NCBI GenBank assembly: GCA_030592145.1
Contig: JAUVKJ010000106.1
Coordinates: forward strand, 1 to 6,299
Length of the DNA: 6,299 nt
Direction: 5' to 3'
Origin: Bacteroides sp.
GTDB lineage: Bacteria > Bacteroidota > Bacteroidia > Bacteroidales > SM23-62
Position numbers and translations under genes: made by a program. Shown here piece by piece: positions 5,563 to 6,299 of the stretch. Position 1 is the stretch's first letter. Every line of letters starts with the position of its first letter. Under the pieces are notes generated by a model, which saw only the letters and a list, made by a program, of their open reading frames with translations, was not told the origin of the DNA and did not search any database.

Positions 5563-6299
5563 TTATTTAACCAGTTCGCCGTCCACCTTAATGTCGCCCA
5601 GTGGATAGAAGGGGAACATGTTTTCTTCCATCCAGTGATTTGACTTGACCGGTGTCATCTTCCAGCCGGAATTACAATTGGAAACTACCTCAACGAGCGA
5701 CACTCCTTTTTTCAGGGTCTGGTTTTCGAAGGCTTTTCTGATTGCCTTTTTGGTCTTCCTTACATTGCCGGGTTTGTGTACCGCCTGCCTAGTAACATAA
5801 TATGTACCGGGAAGCCGGGCCACCAGCTCGGTCATTTTAATGGGATTTCCCATGGTACTTACTTCACGGCCATAGGGCGAAGTAGAAGACACCATCCCGG
5901 GCAGGGTCGTTGGCGCCATTTGTCCGCCAGTCATCCCGTAGATCCCGTTGTTAATAAATATGATGGTGATATGCTCGCCCCTGTTGCAGACATGAATGGT
6001 TTCGCTGGTGCCGATGGCGGCCAGGTCTCCGTCGCCCTGGTAGGTAAAGACATACTTGTCGGGCATCGTACGTTTCAGTCCCGTAGCCACCGCCGGCGCC
6101 CTTCCGTGCGGCGACTGCACCCAGTCCACATCGATAAACTCATAGGCCAGTACCGAGCAACCCACCGAAGCCACCGCGATAACGTCTTTCTGGATACCGA
6201 GTTCCCCGATCACTTCGGCGATGAGGTGGTGCACCGTTCCGTGTCCGCAGCCCGGACAATAGGACAGTTCCTTGGCGGTCATTAACGGTGATCTGCTGT
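5563..6299 (-). CDS. korB: 2-oxoacid:ferredoxin oxidoreductase, beta (TPP-binding) subunit, probably 5' partial
   Basis: This subunit binds thiamine pyrophosphate and a [4Fe-4S] cluster in the 2-oxoacid:ferredoxin oxidoreductase. Counting from the ATG at 6282, it shows CPGCGHG (9-15), GCS (41-43) and SNCNSGW (201-207). C9, C12, C42 and C203 match the four cluster cysteines of the family. The TPP/magnesium motif is GDGDLAAIG (83-91) followed by NNGIYGMTGGQ (111-121). SPHGRAPAVATG (57-68) is also typical. The frame stays open from 6282 to the window edge and reads SRSPL before that methionine. Homologues I recall have a similar K/R-P-x-L-M segment 8-15 residues before the CPGC motif, so the true start is probably outside the window. 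The gamma gene follows after 47 bases; the alpha gene is expected upstream, beyond the edge. The choice of 2-oxoglutarate or branched-chain substrate is unresolved. Confidence 0.9.
   Translation of the reverse strand, partial: SRSPLMTAKELSYCPGCGHGTVHHLIAEVIGELGIQKDVIAVASVGCSVLAYEFIDVDWVQSPHGRAPAVATGLKRTMPDKYVFTYQGDGDLAAIGTSETIHVCNRGEHITIIFINNGIYGMTGGQMAPTTLPGMVSSTSPYGREVSTMGNPIKMTELVARLPGTYYVTRQAVHKPGNVRKTKKAIRKAFENQTLKKGVSLVEVVSNCNSGWKMTPVKSNHWMEENMFPFYPLGDIKVDGELVK

Noticed and set aside
5776..6285. A + strand open frame of 169 codons opposite the beta subunit gene.
   Set aside because: The - strand product has all the cysteine and TPP motifs of a real enzyme; the + strand product is rich in R, H and S with no recognisable domain.

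Overview
The window looks like a piece of a Bacteroidota chromosome, most likely an anaerobic Bacteroidales-type organism. The reasons are the style of the proteins (a NadD tail with ISSSFIRKAI, an outer-membrane protein with a signal peptide ending KAQ, a ferredoxin-dependent 2-oxoacid oxidoreductase), start codons preceded by A/T-rich sequence without Shine-Dalgarno motifs, and the CCTGAA-N5-TTCAGG intergenic palindromes. No RNA gene, insertion sequence, CRISPR array or phage gene is visible.

Layout. Positions 1-264 (+) are the C-terminal end of nadD, with the start outside the window. After a 78-base AT-rich gap comes a run of four + strand genes with small gaps: an atypical two-helix partner subunit of a sodium symporter (343-1095), the large sodium:solute symporter subunit (1128-2801), a membrane-anchored TPR protein whose start codon overlaps the symporter stop codon (2798-3568), and an outer-membrane beta-barrel protein (3616-4848). 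A 121-base intergenic region made almost entirely of palindromic repeats separates this run from two convergent - strand genes. These encode the gamma subunit (4970-5515) and the beta subunit (5563 to the right edge) of a 2-oxoacid:ferredoxin oxidoreductase. Its alpha subunit, and possibly a ferredoxin-like delta subunit, would be expected upstream, beyond the right edge.

How the genes may work together. The + strand run could cover the whole envelope: a porin-like barrel in the outer membrane, a TPR protein anchored in the inner membrane, and a two-component sodium symporter whose small subunit carries a roughly 160-residue soluble insert predicted to face the periplasm. I infer an uptake route for a small carboxylate or similar solute. 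The substrate cannot be read from the sequence. The - strand operon makes an enzyme that oxidatively decarboxylates 2-oxoacids to acyl-CoA and reduced ferredoxin; any metabolic link to the transporter is speculative.

The items most worth a second look are the small symporter subunit with its large insert, the four-gene module as a possible unit, and the palindrome family. That family fills the convergent gap and also sits inside the oxidoreductase operon, between the beta and gamma genes.
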